Assembly (NCBI GenBank): GCA_001898145.1
Contig: MKSR01000019.1
Coordinates: 467,198 to 531,197 of the forward strand
From: Dyadobacter sp. 50-39
GTDB taxonomy: Bacteria > Bacteroidota > Bacteroidia > Cytophagales > Spirosomataceae
DNA: 64,000 bases
Direction: 5' to 3'
The translations under genes were made by a program, and so were the position numbers. The notes below the pieces were generated by a model. It ran no database searches and was not told the DNA's origin. It worked only from the letters and a program-made list of their open reading frames with translations. Below are positions 17,058-24,941 of the stretch, one piece after another (within the stretch, counting starts at the first letter, position 1; every line of letters begins with the position of its first letter).

Positions 17058-17654
17058 TCAAAACCGCATGCTCAGGCCAGCATTTAATATGCCTTTATAA
17101 CCATATCCCATTTCCAGAAAACATCCCAAATCCTTCCCGAAGCGCAAACCCACGGGAGCCAGATAGATAGCGGGTCCGGCGTCAGTTTTTTTCTGCGTTC
17201 CATAATAGGATCTTTCTCTGAAAAAAAATCCCGCACCGGCGGTAGAATAAAAATTAAACCCCGGTCGCTTGGCCCAATACATAGTACCTTCCATGGCCGA
17301 CGTCATGGCACGCTGCCGCCAGCCGTCCGTGTTATAATGGTCCCACGATTTCGAATCACTATTATAACCGGTCGCACCGCCGAGTGCAAACCGCTCTGAA
17401 ACATGGTACTTGTAGGTAATGAAGCCCACAGGCCTACTCGCATGCTGGTGTTCGTGAATGCCGAAAAGATCGTCGAACAACGCCTGGAAAGTGATGGTCA
17501 CCACGTCCTCCACCGGGTAAATTCCAACCGTGGCGTTCAACTCGCCTTTTCCTTTGTCCTGCCCCTGTGCCCGTGCGGCGGAATAAAAAATGAATGCGGA
17601 AACAATGATAATTTTCAGTAGCGGGAAGTTCATGACGAGCAGTTTTTTGTTCAT
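17058..17654 (-). CDS. Predicted outer-membrane beta-barrel protein (198 aa)
   Basis: Signal peptide (FPLLKIIIVSAFIFYSAARA) then alternating beta-strand pattern with aromatic ends, finishing in GYGYKGILNAGLSMRF, a C-terminal aromatic typical of outer-membrane barrels. Contains AGAGFFFRERSYYG and GFITYKYHVSERFALGG strands. Function unknown. Start could be 17654 (MNKKLL) or 17633 (MNFPLL). It is divergent from the Crp/Fnr gene across an 80-120 base gap that holds palindromes, so it may be controlled by that regulator. Confidence 0.75.
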   Translation of the reverse strand: MNKKLLVMNFPLLKIIIVSAFIFYSAARAQGQDKGKGELNATVGIYPVEDVVTITFQALFDDLFGIHEHQHASRPVGFITYKYHVSERFALGGATGYNSDSKSWDHYNTDGWRQRAMTSAMEGTMYWAKRPGFNFYSTAGAGFFFRERSYYGTQKKTDAGPAIYLAPVGLRFGKDLGCFLEMGYGYKGILNAGLSMRF

Positions 17655-17686
17655 TTCAAATTAACTTCCCTCCTATTATTTTATAT

Positions 17687-17748
17687 CTTGTCAACAGACA
17701 TCAATTCAACTTGTCGCACGACAAGATTTTACATTGTCGGGTAACAAG
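17687..17748. promoter_or_regulatory. Palindromic operators between OM protein and Crp/Fnr gene
   Basis: CTTGTCGCACGACAAG at 17710-17725 is a perfect palindrome with 7-base arms. TTGTCGGGTAACAAG at 17734-17748 repeats the pattern (TTGT/ACAA arms) 24 bases on, and a half-site CTTGTC lies at 17687. The size and TTGT-N6-ACAA form suit a dimeric Crp/Fnr-type regulator, and such a regulator is encoded immediately downstream. Confidence 0.6.
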
Positions 17749-17775
17749 TATCTCCTTCCTGATCATTTCAAAACC

Positions 17776-18381
17776 ATGCAACTCTCCGAAGAATTAAAAC
17801 CATTACACCATTTGCTGGAAGCATCCAAATTCATGGTTTCCGAGGAAGTCAGGGAGAAATTTCAGCAAAACCTGAAACGATTCATGATTCCCAAAGGACG
17901 GGTATTGGTGGATTTGGGTCAGGTAAGCCCCTCTCTTTATTTTATCGAAAAAGGGGTCATGCGCACCTATTACCTGCGCGGGTCGGAGGATATTACTTCC
18001 CTGCTGGTTTCGGAGGGGGATATTGTTTGCATTGCGGAAAGTTTTCTGCTCCAAAAACTTTCAAATGAAGTGCTGGAAACGCTGGAAGACACTACTGTTT
18101 ATGCGATTTCCTATGATTCTTACCGAAAGCTTGTAGAAGAGGATTCGTACATGGGGAAGCTCGCGGTAAGGCTTTTGGAACAACATCTCATTAATTTTAC
18201 CGATAAGGTGAAAGTCTTCAAATACTTGTCGGTAGAAGAGCGCATTGCCCATTACATCGCCCAGCCGTCGTCGCTTTTCCGCCGCATTCCCGACCATTAC
18301 ATTGCTACTTTCCTCGGCACGACGCCCGCTACTTTCAGCAGATGCCTGAAAACCATCCTGTTTGATAAAAGCCGGCCTTGA
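17776..18381 (+). CDS. Crp/Fnr-family transcriptional regulator
   Basis: Cyclic-nucleotide-binding-like effector domain followed by a helix-turn-helix. 201 residues from ATG 17776. Effector domain: FMIPKGRVLVDLGQVSPSLYFIEKGVMRTYYLRG (typical jelly-roll turn) and GDIVCIAESFLLQKLS. The C-terminal HTH includes YLSVEERIAHYI and IATFLGTTPATFSRCLKTI, the recognition helix. There are no FNR-type iron-sulfur cysteines, and the cAMP-contact RxS motif is absent, so the effector is unknown. An upstream TTG at 17734 lies inside the second palindrome, which argues for the ATG. Confidence 0.88.
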   Translation: MQLSEELKPLHHLLEASKFMVSEEVREKFQQNLKRFMIPKGRVLVDLGQVSPSLYFIEKGVMRTYYLRGSEDITSLLVSEGDIVCIAESFLLQKLSNEVLETLEDTTVYAISYDSYRKLVEEDSYMGKLAVRLLEQHLINFTDKVKVFKYLSVEERIAHYIAQPSSLFRRIPDHYIATFLGTTPATFSRCLKTILFDKSRP

Positions 18382-18412
18382 CAAGGGACTGGTCCGGGCA
18401 AACCGGCTTTTC
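18367..18412 (+). terminator. Terminator overlapping the end of the Crp/Fnr gene
   Basis: AAAAGCCGG inside the last codons pairs with CCGGCTTTT at 18403-18411, 9 bp with a 27-base loop. The stop codon is in the loop. Confidence 0.55.
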
Positions 18413-18571
18413 TTCGCCAACTGCAATATGGCCGGTGTCGCACTTCGCGAAGAAGTCGACAAAATGCCCGGCGGGCGCGGCAAATTCAGCGGTTGCTTGT
18501 TGTATGATACAACCATTTCAAGCAAAACGGGCCTCTTTCATGTGACCTTAGCCGCATTTACTCGTGCTTGC

Positions 18572-19813
18572 ATGAAATACCTTTTACCGATACTTCTCCT
18601 ACTGCAATCGTTTACTGTTTCCGCGCAGGACACGCTCCGTGTGACGTACAGCGAAGAACCCGACACGCTCACTGTGCGCCAGAAGTTTATCGACCGGTAC
18701 GACAATGTATTCATGACGCGCGTGCCTACCCGGAATTTGTTCAAAACCGGGTATACTTCTTCGGATGTGCGAGGCATAGGTATAGTGGCCGGTTATGAGT
18801 ACAAGGCGCTGCCACAGCTGTCCATCGAGGCGAGTTTATATAAAAAGACCAATAATACCGGGGACGGCATTTTCGTAAGTGCTTTCAAAAAGCAGTGGAA
18901 GAAGGACTTGTGGGTAGGAGCAAAAGCCCGGTGGTACTACACCATGGGAAAAAGGATCGAAAAGGGCCTTAATGCCAATAATTTCAGCGGCGCTTATCTG
19001 GCCGCGTCCTTTGACAGGCGTCTGGGCAACGTCGACTATTTTTCCCTGATCAATTCCAACAGGCATACGATTGGGCTCGCCACAGGATTTCAAAGCCGGG
19101 TTTTCAATCGTGGGCATATCGATATTTCTCTGGGTGCTTACTATCTGGATCAGGATCGGCCCCCTATTCATAGCTTTCCACCATACGAGCCCAGAGATCT
19201 GCGGAACCGAAATTTCATCCTTTCCACACAAATGACCGTTGGAATTGCATTTGGTGATTGGAAACGCCATTTGCTCACAGAAACCTGCGAAATACTGCTT
19301 TGCGATGAAGAGATCCGCAACCAATGGAAGTTACGGTTTCCCGAGGCGAGCCTGGGCCTGGGCCAGAGCTCGCTTCGGCTGGGTATAGCGAGGGAAGCCA
19401 AATTCGGAAGTAGCCCGTTTTCCATTGATATCAATACAAATGCCGAATTCTATGATTCCGAACTGTCGCGAACGAAAGGGCTTTCTATTAAGACAGGATT
19501 ACAGGGCCGCTACTATTTCTTACAACCTATACAAATTCGTCGCGGAAAATCTGGCAATAATCTCTCGGGATTCTACACCGCTTTGGAAGTTGCGAACTAC
19601 GTAACAAAACGGAGCGCATCCGCATATTACCAACGCTTTGATGGGCAGTATTGGGGAGTATCCTTATCTGCGGGTTTTCAACAAAGGTTGTTCAAAAACA
19701 TTTTCATCGACTCGGCAATCAGCGTCAACGAATTTTCTTCAGCATCACCATATGATTATGGAGTTCACTTTCGGAGAATCACTTCCAGGGTAGCCCTCGG
19801 ATTTACACTCTAA
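18572..19813 (+). CDS. Predicted outer-membrane protein (413 aa)
   Basis: Starts at ATG 18572 with a signal peptide (YLLPILLLLQSFTVSAQ). The mature part shows alternating strands with aromatic girdles (SVNEFSSASPYDYGVHFRR, GLQGRYYFLQPIQI, EVANYVTKRSASAYYQRF) and ends SRVALGFTL, a barrel-like terminus. The N-terminal segment FIDRYDNVFMTRVPTRNLF resembles exported Bacteroidota barrel proteins of unknown function. An open frame extends upstream to 18362, but its first 70 codons are unlike a signal peptide and overlap the terminator. Function not known. Confidence 0.75.
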   Translation: MKYLLPILLLLQSFTVSAQDTLRVTYSEEPDTLTVRQKFIDRYDNVFMTRVPTRNLFKTGYTSSDVRGIGIVAGYEYKALPQLSIEASLYKKTNNTGDGIFVSAFKKQWKKDLWVGAKARWYYTMGKRIEKGLNANNFSGAYLAASFDRRLGNVDYFSLINSNRHTIGLATGFQSRVFNRGHIDISLGAYYLDQDRPPIHSFPPYEPRDLRNRNFILSTQMTVGIAFGDWKRHLLTETCEILLCDEEIRNQWKLRFPEASLGLGQSSLRLGIAREAKFGSSPFSIDINTNAEFYDSELSRTKGLSIKTGLQGRYYFLQPIQIRRGKSGNNLSGFYTALEVANYVTKRSASAYYQRFDGQYWGVSLSAGFQQRLFKNIFIDSAISVNEFSSASPYDYGVHFRRITSRVALGFTL

Positions 19814-19870
19814 TTCCAAAACCTCCCCTTTTTACCTCAATGACTTTCAAAGATTTTAACGAAAAATCAG

Positions 19871-19900
19871 TTTGATAACTAAATTCCAGTTATACCTTTG
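19871..19900 (+). promoter_or_regulatory. BlaI-type gene promoter with an embedded inverted repeat
   Basis: TTTG at 19871-19874 and TACCTTTG at 19893-19900, 18 bases apart, fit the phylum's promoter consensus. Between them, ATAACT (19875-19880) and AGTTAT (19888-19893) form a 6-bp inverted repeat with a 7-base centre, exactly where a repressor would block RNA polymerase. The start codon at 19905 lies only four bases past the -7 box, so the transcript would be leaderless or nearly so. Confidence 0.6.
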
Positions 19901-19904
19901 ACGC

Positions 19905-20291
19905 ATGGAACCGCTTACTCATTCGGAAGAAAATATCATGCGCATTCTCTGGGAGCTGGGAGAAGGTGTCATTCACGACATTATCGAGAAGTTACCGGAG
20001 CCGAAGCCGCCTTATACGACGGTGTCGTCTATCGTGCGATTGCTGGAAAAGAAAGGTTTTGTGGATCACAAGGCTTACGGCAAGACGCACGTCTATTTTC
20101 CGGCCATTGCCCGGGAGAAATATGCCCGAAGATCTTTTTCTGACCTCATGAAGCATTATTTCGAAGGTTCGCCCAAAAAAATCGTATCATTCATTATGCA
20201 GGAAAATGCTTTGCAACCCGAAGAAGTCGACGAATTGAAACAGTTGATCGACTCGTATTATCCCCCAAAACCTGCACAGCAATGGCTCTGA
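19905..20291 (+). CDS. BlaI/MecI/CopY-family transcriptional repressor
   Basis: 128-residue winged-helix repressor. N-terminal DNA-binding part: SEENIMRILWELGEGVIHDI, then PYTTVSSIVRLLEKKGFVDH (recognition helix around TTVSSIVRLLEKKG), followed by the family wing KTHVYFPAIAREKYARRSF and a dimerisation helix PEEVDELKQLIDSYY. Normally such genes pair with a BlaR1/MecR1 membrane sensor protease; none is adjacent (the next gene is the convergent HemJ homologue). An inverted repeat within its own promoter suggests autorepression. Regulated targets are unknown. Confidence 0.88.
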   Translation: MEPLTHSEENIMRILWELGEGVIHDIIEKLPEPKPPYTTVSSIVRLLEKKGFVDHKAYGKTHVYFPAIAREKYARRSFSDLMKHYFEGSPKKIVSFIMQENALQPEEVDELKQLIDSYYPPKPAQQWL

Positions 20292-20342
20292 TGCGCCTCA
20301 AACAGGTTGCCAGAAGGGCTTTTGCTATTCCTGTTAAATACG

Positions 20343-20888
20343 CTACACTCCTGCTTTCTTTTCCCGCATTCGCTTCACGATCCGCACGGCGGTCATGATC
20401 ACTATGGCGAAAGCCAGCAGGCCCAATACCCCCCATAGCCAGTCCACCGTATTTTTCAATACCACCAAAAACACGATAGAGAACAAAAATATAGTGGCCA
20501 CTTCGTTGAAAAGGCGCAATTGGAAGGAACTGAACCGGAATTTGCCTTGTCTGAGTTCGAGCAATATTTTACGGGTAACGGAATGGTAGGCCAGCAATCC
20601 GAGCACAAAAACGAGTTTCAGTTTCATCCAGCCCTGGTCGAGCCACGTCGGCGTAATGTAGAGCATCGCCGTCCCGCAGAGCAATGCAAGCCAGCATGCG
20701 GGCGTCATAATCGCATTGAACAGCAGTTTCTCCATTTTGGTAAATTGCGCCATAAGGATTTCACGCTCCGGGCTGGGCTTGTCGTTGGCCTCGGTGTGGT
20801 AAACAAACAAGCGGGGCATATAGAAAAGCCCTGCAAACCAGCTCACGACGAATATGATATGGAGCGCTTTGAAATGAAGATAAGTCAT
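20343..20888 (-). CDS. hemJ: Protoporphyrinogen oxidase HemJ family membrane protein
   Basis: Polytopic membrane protein, 181 residues from ATG 20888, of the HemJ (UPF0093/CopD-like) family that oxidises protoporphyrinogen IX in haem synthesis. Family motifs: LHFKALHIIFVVSWFAGLFY at the N-terminus with the conserved His, then PRLFVYHTEA and WMKLKLVFVLGLLAYH with the conserved Lys/His, and LRLFNEVATIFLFSIVFLVV. The open frame reaches 20948, but the extra 20 residues (KANGSGYVEIPAVP) do not resemble HemJ. Other haem genes are not in the window. Confidence 0.88.
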   Translation of the reverse strand: MTYLHFKALHIIFVVSWFAGLFYMPRLFVYHTEANDKPSPEREILMAQFTKMEKLLFNAIMTPACWLALLCGTAMLYITPTWLDQGWMKLKLVFVLGLLAYHSVTRKILLELRQGKFRFSSFQLRLFNEVATIFLFSIVFLVVLKNTVDWLWGVLGLLAFAIVIMTAVRIVKRMREKKAGV

Positions 20889-21034
20889 AAAATACCGGAG
20901 ATTTGGGACCGCCGGGATTTCAACGTATCCCGATCCATTGGCTTTCAAATTTCGTAAATATTATAGGATTACGGTGATAAAACTTTATTGGGCCCGTAAT
21001 CGTTACCGAAACATTGATAACCCGTATTGCAAAG

Positions 21035-21721
21035 ATGAGAACCACCATCCCGATTTTCACGTTTATATTTTTGTGCTGCATGGCCCTGGTGTCGTGTGCA
21101 CAATCGGACAAAAAACACAAGAGCAAAATGGACAAAGAAGCAGCCTCAACCGCACTCGACGAAAGCAACGTTGATACCGCGAACACGCAAGTCGCAACAT
21201 TTGGTACGGGATGTTTCTGGTGCACCGAGGCCGTCATGGAGTCGCTGGAAGGCGTCAAGAAAGTGGTTTCGGGTTACTCGGGCGGGCATGATCCCAATCC
21301 CAACTATAAAGCGGTGTGTACGGGTACAACCGGCCACGCCGAATGTGTGGAAGTTATCTACGATCCGAAGGTGATCAGCTACGCCGACCTGCTGGAAGCG
21401 TTCTTCCGGAGCCACGACCCGACCACGCTGAACCGTCAGGGAAATGACGTAGGTACTCAATACCGTTCAGTCATTTTTTACCATACCGACGAGCAGAAGC
21501 AGCTCGCCGAAACGGCCAAGGCAGAACTGGACAAATCGGGCGCTTATGCGAATCCGATTGTCACCGAAATCACTAAATTTCAGAAGTTTTACCCCGCTGA
21601 AGACTACCACCAGAATTATTTTGCCAACAATCCCGACCAGGGCTATTGCGCCTTCGTGATTGCACCAAAACTGGATAAATTTAAAAAGGTATTTAAGGAT
21701 AAGCTCCGGAAGCACATCTGA
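21035..21721 (+). CDS. msrA: Peptide-methionine (S)-S-oxide reductase MsrA, lipoprotein form
   Basis: Repairs oxidised methionine (S epimer). Catalytic motif GTGCFWCTEAVM with the nucleophilic Cys at about residue 60; further family segments GVKKVVSGYSGGHDPNPNYK, GHAECVEVIYDP, FFRSHDPTTLNRQGNDVGTQYRS... and a final YHQNYFANNPDQGYC. The N-terminus MRTTIPIFTFIFLCCMALVSC ends in a lipobox (LVSC), so this copy is probably a periplasmic lipoprotein anchored to a membrane, unlike cytosolic MsrA. ATG 21035 is preferred over the TTG at 21014. Confidence 0.94.
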   Translation: MRTTIPIFTFIFLCCMALVSCAQSDKKHKSKMDKEAASTALDESNVDTANTQVATFGTGCFWCTEAVMESLEGVKKVVSGYSGGHDPNPNYKAVCTGTTGHAECVEVIYDPKVISYADLLEAFFRSHDPTTLNRQGNDVGTQYRSVIFYHTDEQKQLAETAKAELDKSGAYANPIVTEITKFQKFYPAEDYHQNYFANNPDQGYCAFVIAPKLDKFKKVFKDKLRKHI

Positions 21722-21784
21722 TTTTGGATTAAATAAAGAAGCCGGAACCACTAATAAAGTAGCAATCTCCGGTTAATAACTATA

Positions 21785-21834
21785 AATGGCACAAGTTTTG
21801 AAGCATTGAAATAAAGGCTTTAATTTGTGCCATT
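21785..21834 (+). promoter_or_regulatory. Long hairpin in the leader of the 174-residue barrel gene
   Basis: AATGGCACAA at 21785-21794 is complementary to TTGTGCCATT at 21825-21834, and the inner bases (TTTTGAAGC / GCTTTAA) continue the stem, leaving a loop of about 12 bases. There is no T tract, and the downstream start codon is 29 bases on, so this may be a 5' UTR structure rather than the msrA terminator. Confidence 0.45.
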
Positions 21835-21862
21835 ATTATTTAACAATAACTTATCTATTACA

Positions 21863-22387
21863 ATGAAAAACACTCTATTCATGCTGGTTGTTGTCGCTCT
21901 TTTCAGCGCAGCTTCCGAAAAGGCGTTCGCCCAATTTGAGAAAGGAGATAAATTATTGAATGCTGGTATCAACCTTGGCGGTACCTATGGCGGCGGCGGT
22001 GTCGGCGTTGGTGCTTCCTTCGAAGGCGGCGTTCACGACTTCATCAGTGTCGGTGGTCAGTTTGACTACATGCACTGGGGCTATGGCGGTGGCGGTTTTG
22101 GATACGGTTGGAGCTACAACTTTATTAACATCGCAGCAAGAGGTTCATACCACTACGGAAAGCACTTCCTTAAAATAGACAATCTTGATCTCTATGCTGG
22201 GCCTGCTCTGGGCTACCGCATTGCGAACACTTCTTATGACGGACTAGGTGTTGATGCGTATGGTAGCGGTGTATTCTTTGGTGCATTTGCAGGAGCGCGC
22301 TATTATTTCAAACCAAATATGGGCGTTTTTGCAGAAGTCGGTTATAATGCCGCAGCCTTAAAAGCAGGTATCGCATTCAAATTCTAA
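21863..22387 (+). CDS. Outer-membrane beta-barrel protein (174 aa), OmpW/OprF-like small barrel
   Basis: Signal peptide MKNTLFMLVVVALFSAASEK with cleavage after AFAQ. The mature part is glycine- and tyrosine-rich: GTYGGGGVGVGASFEGG, DYMHWGYGGGGFGYGWSY, and ends GYNAAALKAGIAFKF, alternating strands with a C-terminal aromatic, i.e. an eight-stranded small barrel. Similar exported Bacteroidota proteins are abundant and poorly characterised. Its own strong terminator follows; a long hairpin precedes the start. An alternative GTG start at 21827 would add a non-signal extension. Confidence 0.75.
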   Translation: MKNTLFMLVVVALFSAASEKAFAQFEKGDKLLNAGINLGGTYGGGGVGVGASFEGGVHDFISVGGQFDYMHWGYGGGGFGYGWSYNFINIAARGSYHYGKHFLKIDNLDLYAGPALGYRIANTSYDGLGVDAYGSGVFFGAFAGARYYFKPNMGVFAEVGYNAAALKAGIAFKF

Positions 22388-22402
22388 GAAATTCAACTTT
22401 AT

Positions 22403-22439
22403 AAAAAAGGGGGCTCCGAATCGTCGGAGCCCCCTTTTT
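22403..22439. terminator. Strong bidirectional terminator
   Basis: GGGGGCTCCGA and TCGGAGCCCCC form an 11-bp stem with a four-base loop, flanked by A and T runs; it separates the convergent 174-residue barrel gene and the minus-strand gene ending at 22452. Confidence 0.92.
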
Positions 22440-22451
22440 GTTTGCGTGTCG

Positions 22452-23252
22452 CTAGAAATTCACGGCTAATGTCAGGCTTCCGGCCCGCTGTGATGGGCTA
22501 AAAGACGGCCGGATGCTGATGGTCAAAGGCTCTCCGCGGCGGATCAACTCCCGGCGGATGCGGCTGGCTTTGGCGCCGTTCTTACCGCCTTTGACAAACC
22601 CGACCGTGCCGAAGGTAACTGCTCCGGCAAAGCCTCCGAGCATCATATAAGCGCCCCTGCGCGCCCGCAGCTCATCCTGACGGCTCTTGTAGTTACCATT
22701 ATCGTCCACCGCACTCGCAACAATGCCTGTACCGATGGCGGCCACAATGGCCCCCACAGAAGTCCCCGCAATGCCCATAATCATCCCCGCTTTGGAGCGC
22801 GTCTTATAAAACCGGTACATGCTGCGTAAATGGTCCGGTGAGGAATTTCTGACATCTTCTGCGAACTGCGCCGACGGCTTCACGGGTCCATTTGCAGGCT
22901 TACGTGCGGTTGCAGGTGGCTCCTGCGGCCTGGCGGCGGGAGCCGGCTTGGTGGGAGCATAGTAGTTCTGCACTTCCAGCGTCGCCTCGAACGTTTCCTC
23001 CTCACCGTTTCCGTAGAGAATTGATGCGATATCCGACTTCTTAACGGAAAAAAGCGGCCCTTCCGGGTCGCTCGTTTTCTTGTATTTCACAACTTGTTCG
23101 TCCACTTCCTGGATATACACTTCCAGCTTGGACTCGTCGCGCAGCCTGATCACATCCGCCTTACGTGACGTTTGCGCATAGGCCTGAATGGCGAACAGTA
23201 GCATCAACATGGCTAGAAGCTGATTTTTCAGCTTTGGTAGAATTACTTTCAT
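22452..23252 (-). CDS. Exported protein, paralogue A (266 aa), unknown function
   Basis: Signal peptide (NQLLAMLMLLFAIQAYAQ). The mature N-terminus (RKADVIRLRDESKLEVYIQE, VKYKKTSDPEGPLFSVKKSD) is shared with its neighbour at 23310: both open TSRKADVI/TGRKNDVI and have a middle hydrophobic pair of stretches (AGMIMGIAGTSVGAIVAAIG, GAYMMLGGFAGAVTFGTVGF) followed by KxGxKxxRIRRELIRRGEPL and a strand-like end (SLTLAVNF). A proline-rich linker (PAPAARPQEPPATARKPANG) is present here only. The hydrophobic stretches could be membrane-inserted. I do not know its function. Confidence 0.7.
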   Translation of the reverse strand: MKVILPKLKNQLLAMLMLLFAIQAYAQTSRKADVIRLRDESKLEVYIQEVDEQVVKYKKTSDPEGPLFSVKKSDIASILYGNGEEETFEATLEVQNYYAPTKPAPAARPQEPPATARKPANGPVKPSAQFAEDVRNSSPDHLRSMYRFYKTRSKAGMIMGIAGTSVGAIVAAIGTGIVASAVDDNGNYKSRQDELRARRGAYMMLGGFAGAVTFGTVGFVKGGKNGAKASRIRRELIRRGEPLTISIRPSFSPSQRAGSLTLAVNF

Positions 23253-23309
23253 TGGGGAAGGACTTTATGTAACTGATTTCACCCTATGAAAGTAATCAAT
23301 TTACCGCAA

Positions 23310-24044
23310 TCAGAAAGACAACCTCAGGCCGAGTCTCGCCGACTTATTGAACGGGTCGACGTGCGGCGTAATGCTGAATGTCGTGAGCGGCTGGTTCCGT
23401 CGTTGCAGTTCGCTTTTGACCTTCTCAGCTTTCTTGCTGTGGATTTTGTAGTTTTTAAACCCTATTAACCCGAAAACAACCCCCACTGCCGGCCCCGCTA
23501 TCGCGAGTGAGGTCCCGATGGTCTTGTTATCCGGGCTGTCGCCTGTACTGGCCACGATGATACCGGAAACGAGCGTCGCGACAGCCACCGAAGTGAATAC
23601 AATGGCACCGTGCTTGCCGTCGATCGCACGGTTGTGATGGTATTCATATTTATCCCGGAGCTGATCTGAATTAGCCATCACCACGCTCCTTTCGAAAGGA
23701 TCTGTCGGCAGGTTGTTCATATCCGCATATTGTCCAACGCTGTCCGGCGGAATCCGTCCCGGGGGAATGGAGTCTTTCACATTAATATTTTTGCCGTTTT
23801 TCAGCAATACCCTCGCCACCTGATCCAGGTAAATGTAGGTGGCTGCGCTGTCTGCCGTGCCAAGATCACGGTAATTGATTTTCTCGTAACTCATTTGGGT
23901 GATGAGCGCCTGGATGCGCGAACTGTCGCGCTTGATGATCACGTCGTTCTTACGACCGGTTTGCGCGGCGGCAGTAATGCTCGCCAATGCAAAAAGTACC
24001 ACGAATGGCAGGAAATAGGTAGTTCGTAACGTGTGTGCCCGCAT
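23310..24044 (-). CDS. Exported protein, paralogue B (244 aa), unknown function
   Basis: Second member of a tandem pair with the gene at 22452. Start ATG 24044 (MRAHTLRTTYFLPF) gives a signal peptide ending near TAAAQ; an upstream TTG-like start would add 16 unsupported residues. Mature segments RKNDVIIKRDSSRIQAL, EKINYRDLGTADSAATYIY, DQVARVLLKNGKNINVKDSI align with the neighbour, as do the paired hydrophobic segments (GAIVFTSVAVATLVSGIIVA, IGTSLAIAGPAVGVVFGLIG) and the ending KSARLGLRLSF. The two genes are 57 bases apart and probably arose by duplication. It lacks the proline-rich linker of its paralogue. Function not recognised. Confidence 0.7.
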   Translation of the reverse strand: MRAHTLRTTYFLPFVVLFALASITAAAQTGRKNDVIIKRDSSRIQALITQMSYEKINYRDLGTADSAATYIYLDQVARVLLKNGKNINVKDSIPPGRIPPDSVGQYADMNNLPTDPFERSVVMANSDQLRDKYEYHHNRAIDGKHGAIVFTSVAVATLVSGIIVASTGDSPDNKTIGTSLAIAGPAVGVVFGLIGFKNYKIHSKKAEKVKSELQRRNQPLTTFSITPHVDPFNKSARLGLRLSF

Positions 24045-24120
24045 AGTTTTTAGGTTTTTTTGAGTATTAAAAGATCGATTAAACGTACACAACTTTTAAC
24101 ACTCAACAAAAACCATGCTA

Positions 24121-24843
24121 TCACACCCCAAATTTATTGAGCTGTTTCACAAGCACTTCGAAATCTTTCGGGTACGGCGCCTCCACACGTATAGCTTCCC
24201 CGTTCATGACCGCAAATGAAAGCGACCGCGCATGCAATGCAACGCGCTGAATAAGAGGCTGTTCTTCCGTATCCTTTTTGAGATTGAATTTCCTTTTCAG
24301 ACTGGATAGGAAAATGGGCTCGCCGCCGTATTGCGGATCGTTGACGATCGGTGCTTTGAGGCACGACAAATGCACCCGGATCTGGTGCATGCGCCCGGTA
24401 ATGGGGATACATTCCACTAAAGTATAACCGCGATACACCTGTAAAGTATTAAATATCGTCTCTGCCTCCTTCCCCTCCGCACGGTCGATCTTCACCGCCG
24501 TTCCGTTTTTCAAAGGCAGGATCGGCAGGTACACCGACACGCCTTCCAGATCATGGATACCGTTCACTACCGCATGGTACCGCTTGGTCACCTCGCGGTG
24601 CTCGAATTGCATGGCCAAATGGCGGTAAGCGGCAGGATTTTTCGCAAATGCGAGCGCCCCTGAGGTCTCCTTATCGAGACGGTGAGCGGCTTGTAATTCG
24701 GGATTGTATTCTTTGGCAAGTCTGAGGACGCTTCCGCCGCGATCGGCCGTTCGCTCATCTAATGTTGCGAGATGCGGCGGCTTGTTGACCACTAAAAAAT
24801 CCTCGTCCTCGAATATGATAATGTCTTTGAAATTGATCTTCAT
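24121..24843 (-). CDS. RluA-family pseudouridine synthase
   Basis: Converts uridine to pseudouridine in rRNA or tRNA. 240 residues from ATG 24843. RluA signature HRLDKETSG with catalytic Asp57; preceded by EDEDFLVVNKPPHLATLDE (typical N-terminal motif) and followed by RYHAVVNGIHDLEG, PITGRMHQIRVHLSCLKAPI. No S4 RNA-binding domain, so it is a stand-alone catalytic subunit like RluA/RluC-short forms. Target nucleotide cannot be inferred. A second RluA paralogue lies at 45136. Confidence 0.93.
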   Translation of the reverse strand: MKINFKDIIIFEDEDFLVVNKPPHLATLDERTADRGGSVLRLAKEYNPELQAAHRLDKETSGALAFAKNPAAYRHLAMQFEHREVTKRYHAVVNGIHDLEGVSVYLPILPLKNGTAVKIDRAEGKEAETIFNTLQVYRGYTLVECIPITGRMHQIRVHLSCLKAPIVNDPQYGGEPIFLSSLKRKFNLKKDTEEQPLIQRVALHARSLSFAVMNGEAIRVEAPYPKDFEVLVKQLNKFGV

Positions 24844-24941
24844 GATGTTGCTATAAAAATAATCCGGATGATGTGCCTCATCGGGCCATTCATCCGGATC
24901 CGCTCGGCCATCGGCCCTTATCCGTAACAAAGATAATTATA

